Positions 60,967 to 64,000 of a stretch of 64,000 bases of DNA are shown piece after piece (position 1 is the first letter of the stretch; each line of letters starts with the position of its first letter). The position numbers and the translations under genes are program-made. The stretch lies in contig NZ_CP136521.1 in NCBI RefSeq assembly GCF_032814565.1, forward strand, positions 1,894,501 through 1,958,500. Direction: 5' to 3'. This DNA is from Hwangdonia lutea (GTDB taxonomy: Bacteria > Bacteroidota > Bacteroidia > Flavobacteriales > Flavobacteriaceae). The notes beneath the pieces were generated by a model, which saw nothing but the letters and a program-made list of their open reading frames with translations, had not been told where the DNA came from and did not search any database.

Positions 60967-61587
60967 TTATTGCGTTGCTTTTTTTAAGCTTGTTTTTCGG
61001 CCTAACCAGAACGCAACAAGTGTTAATGTCATTCCCACAAACATAAGATAACCGCCCGTATGTGGCAACGAGGTAACATCAAAATTTAATAGTTTTTGAA
61101 ATCCAAATAGTGGTGGTTTGTAAGTCATGGGCGTGCCATCTGGATTATTTAATTTTAAAATGGCATTTGGGTCTAGGTTGCTACCGTAATCGATTAGCCA
61201 GTTGTTAAAATCGTACATGCCCAAAATTCCTAATACAGACATCAGTACAAACCAGCCCAAGAAAAATTTGTAGCTTATTTTTTTGAAGAAACCTAATAAA
61301 CCAATAACAACACCCAATATGGCCATGCCTAAAATAACTTTAGGAAATACGGCGAACTCCCACATTTCGTCTGCTTTAGGAATCGTTTTCATGCCAATAT
61401 AGTGGTTTAATCCATCAATGTTTTGCAAATCGAACTCTTCGACACCTTGAATGCCATCAATATAAATATTCATACCAAGTGGATCTGGATATTGTGGGGC
61501 ACCAAGCATGATATTCCATAAAGGAAATTTAAAAAGTCCTAATAACAGTAATGATCCTATAATCATTATTATGCCAGCCTTTTTCAT
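60967..61587 (-). CDS. Membrane protein of the nos cluster, unknown function
   Basis: The 206-residue protein has four transmembrane helices (AGIIMIIGSLLLLGLFKFPL; VILGMAILGVVIGLLGFF; FFLGWFVLMSVLGILGMYDF; LMFVGMTLTLVAFWLGRK). A periplasmic loop contains LGAPQYPDPLGMNIYIDG and INGLNHYIGM-like residues (DGLNHYIGMKTIPKAD). It lies between nosZ and nosL on the same strand. Such a protein is repeatedly found in clade II nos clusters without NosR. The electron-donating or assembly role is inferred. His-Tyr in HYIGM may ligate copper or heme. Confidence 0.8.
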   Translation of the reverse strand: MKKAGIIMIIGSLLLLGLFKFPLWNIMLGAPQYPDPLGMNIYIDGIQGVEEFDLQNIDGLNHYIGMKTIPKADEMWEFAVFPKVILGMAILGVVIGLLGFFKKISYKFFLGWFVLMSVLGILGMYDFNNWLIDYGSNLDPNAILKLNNPDGTPMTYKPPLFGFQKLLNFDVTSLPHTGGYLMFVGMTLTLVAFWLGRKTSLKKATQ

Positions 61588-61651
61588 AATATTATAAATT
61601 GATAGTTATTGGGTTGAGTGAGGTTTCTGTGTTAACAGATTATAGTGTTTT

Positions 61652-61690
61652 TAAAAAGAAAGGCGAGAGCGAAAAATCAACCCTCGCCTT
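61652..61690 (-). terminator. Terminator after nosZ
   Basis: Minus strand: AAGGCGAG (61690-61683) pairs with CTCGCCTT (61667-61660), then a TCTTTTT tract. It would reduce transcription from nosZ into the accessory genes, giving more NosZ than accessory protein, or separate the two units. Confidence 0.8.
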
Positions 61691-61730
61691 ATTTAGAGAA
61701 ATAAACACTAAAACAAAATTTCTCTAATTT

Positions 61731-63701
61731 TTATTCAATATCTTCTCCTAACGACCATTTTAAAGGTACATTGCTATTAGCTGGAGACACGCGAACATAT
61801 CCTTGCATTTCTTGGTGCAGTGCCGAACAGAAATCGGTACAATAGAATGGCCAAACACCAACTTGTTTTGGTTCCCATGTTAAAGTTCTGGTTTGCCCAG
61901 GAGCAATTAACAATTCAGCATTATTAGCACCAATCATGGCGAAACCGTGCGGTACATCAAAATCCTGCTCTAAGTTGGTAACATGGAAAAATACCTTGTC
62001 GCCCACTTTGATGCCTTCAATATTATCCGGTGTAAAGTGGCTACGGATTAATGTCATGTAAACATGCACGTTTTTACCGTCTCTAACCACTTTGGTTTCA
62101 CTTTCGTTAGTAGCTTTACGCGGATGTTTATTATCGGCAAGCTTATAGAATTTTAGTGAGTTTTCTTTAATAATTTCAGCTGGAATAGCGGCAGCATAAT
62201 GTGGCTCACCATGTGTTGGGAAATCTAAAAGCAGCTCCATTTTTTCCCCCGAAATATCATACAATTGTGCTGAGTGCTCCATTTCTGGGCCAACTGGTAA
62301 ATAACGGTCTTTGGTGATTTTGTTCATCGCGAACATGTATTTACCAAAAGGTTCTCTTGAGTTTCCACCTGGAATAGTTAAGTGACCAACAGAGTAGTAG
62401 GTTGGTTTTCTGTCGATAACTTCCCATGTGCCTAATTTCCATTTTACAACTTCCGAAGAAATAAAGAACGTGGTATAAGCATTTCCTTTGCCATCAAATT
62501 CTGTATGTAATGGGCCTAATCCTGGTTGTTCTACCGAACCAGCTAAAACATCTTCGAAATTTAAAACTGGAATGCCATAAGCATCACCTGCAAATTTTTC
62601 GTTCTCAATAGCATCTAGCATTTTTGTAAATGAATGCACGGTTAAGTTAGCCGATAATTTACCGTTACCTACAATGTACTCTCCAGAAGGATCTACGTCA
62701 CAACCATGTGGTGATTTTGGTGTTGGTAATAAATAGATTGCTCCAGGAACTTCAGAAGGGTTAATAACACGCACTTCCTTTTTAAGGGTAGACGTGGTTA
62801 CATGTGTGTTTTCATCAAGTACGTTGTGTGCATAGTTTGCTGGCATCATGGTACCACCACCGTTATTTACATACTCTTCAATTTTTTTCCAGTTTATGGC
62901 TGCAATAAAATCTTTGTCATTTTGAGAAGCGTTAACTTCTAATAAAGTACTTGCCTCTTCGGTGTTGTAGGTTGTAAAGAAGAACCATCCATGGGATTTT
63001 CCACGTCCGGGGTGTGATAAATCGTAGTTAAATCCGGGCATTAAAACTTGGAATTTAATATCCATGTGTCCGTGCTCTGGATCAACAGAAATAAAAGTTA
63101 AAGCCCCTTTAAAGTTTCCTTTATAGTCTTTAATAGGCATGTCTCTTTGCGGAACGGGTACTGAAAAACGTGTTCCTGCAACCACATATTCCGTGTTTTC
63201 TGTGATAAAAGATGAACTGTGATTACCGGCACTATTTGGAATTTCAATAATTTCTTCTGTTTCAAACGATCTCAATCCAACTCTAGCAATACGAGGTGTG
63301 TTGTTTCCGTTGATAAATACCCAACGACCATCCAAAACACCATTGGTTTGAGAAATGTCTGGGTGATGCGAATCGTCCCATGGAATAAAACCATAAGAGG
63401 TTTCTAACATAGGCTTCGATTCTTCAGAATATCCGTAACCGTTTGTTGGAAATTGTGAAAACACCGGAATTTCCTTAAATAGTCGTCCAGAAGGTAGTCC
63501 GTAAACCGTAAGGTTACCACTGTAACCTCCAGATATAAAGGCGTAGTGCGAATCGTGCTCACCAGGTGCAACATATACTTTTTCAGCAATATTACTTGCT
63601 AAGGCACCAGATTTTCCACCTGATTTTCCCGAGTTATTACAGCTTGTAAATGCTACTAAAACACATAAAGCTGCAACGCTTATTTTTAATATTTTTTTCA
63701 T
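61731..63701 (-). CDS. nosZ: Nitrous oxide reductase NosZ, clade II, Sec-type lipoprotein
   Basis: The 656-residue periplasmic enzyme reduces N2O to N2. It lacks a twin-arginine signal and has a lipoprotein signal ending LVAFTSC (Cys21), the mark of clade II. The CuZ ligands are visible in PWDDSHHPDISQ (His112, His113), GRGKSHGWFFF, PHGCDVDP and LGPLHTEFD. The CuA domain has His585 (VPHGFAM) and CTDFCSALHQEM (Cys621, Cys625, His629, Met632). The seven-bladed propeller and cupredoxin fold are at usual length. Clade II enzymes pair with accessory sets without NosR. It is 32 bp downstream of the fasciclin-domain gene. Confidence 0.97.
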   Translation of the reverse strand: MKKILKISVAALCVLVAFTSCNNSGKSGGKSGALASNIAEKVYVAPGEHDSHYAFISGGYSGNLTVYGLPSGRLFKEIPVFSQFPTNGYGYSEESKPMLETSYGFIPWDDSHHPDISQTNGVLDGRWVFINGNNTPRIARVGLRSFETEEIIEIPNSAGNHSSSFITENTEYVVAGTRFSVPVPQRDMPIKDYKGNFKGALTFISVDPEHGHMDIKFQVLMPGFNYDLSHPGRGKSHGWFFFTTYNTEEASTLLEVNASQNDKDFIAAINWKKIEEYVNNGGGTMMPANYAHNVLDENTHVTTSTLKKEVRVINPSEVPGAIYLLPTPKSPHGCDVDPSGEYIVGNGKLSANLTVHSFTKMLDAIENEKFAGDAYGIPVLNFEDVLAGSVEQPGLGPLHTEFDGKGNAYTTFFISSEVVKWKLGTWEVIDRKPTYYSVGHLTIPGGNSREPFGKYMFAMNKITKDRYLPVGPEMEHSAQLYDISGEKMELLLDFPTHGEPHYAAAIPAEIIKENSLKFYKLADNKHPRKATNESETKVVRDGKNVHVYMTLIRSHFTPDNIEGIKVGDKVFFHVTNLEQDFDVPHGFAMIGANNAELLIAPGQTRTLTWEPKQVGVWPFYCTDFCSALHQEMQGYVRVSPANSNVPLKWSLGEDIE

Positions 63702-63733
63702 TGTTATTTAGTATTTGATTAGTGATTTTTTTA

Positions 63734-64000
63734 TTATTCTGTTGGTGGTAATAATACCTTGTCAACGACATGTATTATTCCGTTTCCTGCTGGCACACTA
63801 GCTATTATTTTTGCGCCACCAATAAGAGGTTCTCCGTCTACAACTTCAACTTTTACATAGCCGTTGTTGGCTTGTCCTAGTTTTTTAAACTTCTTCAAAA
63901 AGTCCTTAGAGTAATTTCCTGGTGTAACATGGAACTTTAAAATATTAGCTAAAGCATCTTTGTTTTCAGGTTTTAACAAGTTTTCAACGGTGCCTTCAGG
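63734..64000 (-). CDS. Fasciclin-domain protein, C-terminal part (cut by window end)
   Basis: The minus-strand frame is open to the window edge (89 codons seen). It reads PEGTVENLLKPENKDALANI and continues KFHVTPGNYSKDFL, then GGAKIIASVPAGNGIIHVVD. This is the second half of a fasciclin (FAS1) domain, including the H2-like LKFHVTPG and the final IHVVDKVLLPP. FAS1 proteins are secreted adhesion-like proteins. In nos clusters of Bacteroidota such a gene sits directly before nosZ; its role there is not known. The N-terminus is outside the window. Confidence 0.9.
   Translation of the reverse strand, partial: PEGTVENLLKPENKDALANILKFHVTPGNYSKDFLKKFKKLGQANNGYVKVEVVDGEPLIGGAKIIASVPAGNGIIHVVDKVLLPPTE

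Noticed and set aside
61630-61645. CRP/FNR-like near-palindrome TCTGTGTTAACAGA
   Set aside because: The halves are unequal and the spacing does not fit FNR or DNR boxes; kept only as a remark for the terminator finding.

Overview
The window is chromosomal DNA from a marine-type flavobacterium (Bacteroidota, Flavobacteriia). Support for this: low GC, promoters of the Bacteroidota type (TAnnTTTG at -7), almost no Shine-Dalgarno sequences, a CarboxypepD-type TonB receptor, NrdB with an N-terminal ATP-cone, an SDR-type threonine dehydrogenase and a clade II (Sec-exported) NosZ. I see no rRNA, tRNA, CRISPR array, prophage or transposase gene.

Layout. 1-8.7 kb: the 5' part of ppc, a 603-residue FMN-barrel-like protein, nadA-nadB (quinolinate synthesis), a short SSB, and small housekeeping genes. 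8.7-19.4 kb: an M13 peptidase lipoprotein, threonine dehydrogenase, HupE/UreJ protein, a TPM-domain protein, dCMP deaminase with a CtpA-like protease, MarC and a DUF3109 protein. 19.8-22.9 kb: nrdB-nrdA. 23.1-33.7 kb: a phosphate-acquisition island with a Na/Pi symporter, a Pit transporter with a PhoU-like tail, a phosphate-type porin, a small secreted protein, a beta-helix lipoprotein and a TonB receptor. Several promoters here carry direct repeats of TTAACATT-like heptamers at an 11-bp period (PHO-box-like), and the divergent region at 28.7-29.1 kb appears to encode a small RNA. 33.7-45.7 kb: dgt, a carbon-nitrogen hydrolase, dxs, tadA, a ClC protein lacking the gating glutamate, aspS and a large secreted esterase/peptidase. 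46.0-52.8 kb: a TetR-TolC-MFP-RND efflux operon with an autoregulatory operator. 52.9-57.3 kb: polyprenyl synthetase, then an NsrR-like Rrf2 regulator, Ric/ScdA iron-sulfur repair protein, a heme-copper-oxidase-I-like membrane protein and a hemerythrin. 57.3-64.0 kb: nosZ, a membrane protein, nosL, nosD, nosF, nosY and a lipoprotein, led by a fasciclin-domain gene cut by the window end.

How it fits together. The right end is a nitrogen-oxide module: NsrR-type sensing and damage repair beside N2O respiration, with two matching operator-like inverted repeats. The middle is a phosphate-starvation module. Four intergenic copies (13.3, 14.4, 35.2 and 38.9 kb) of a structured repeat share a fixed plan: a closing stem GCGTTA/TAACGC, two side arms whose sequences differ but whose pairing is kept, and a conserved CTTTCCGCTATATC core. 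The repeat family and the candidate Pho-controlled small RNA are the most novel things I can see. Function for both is inference.
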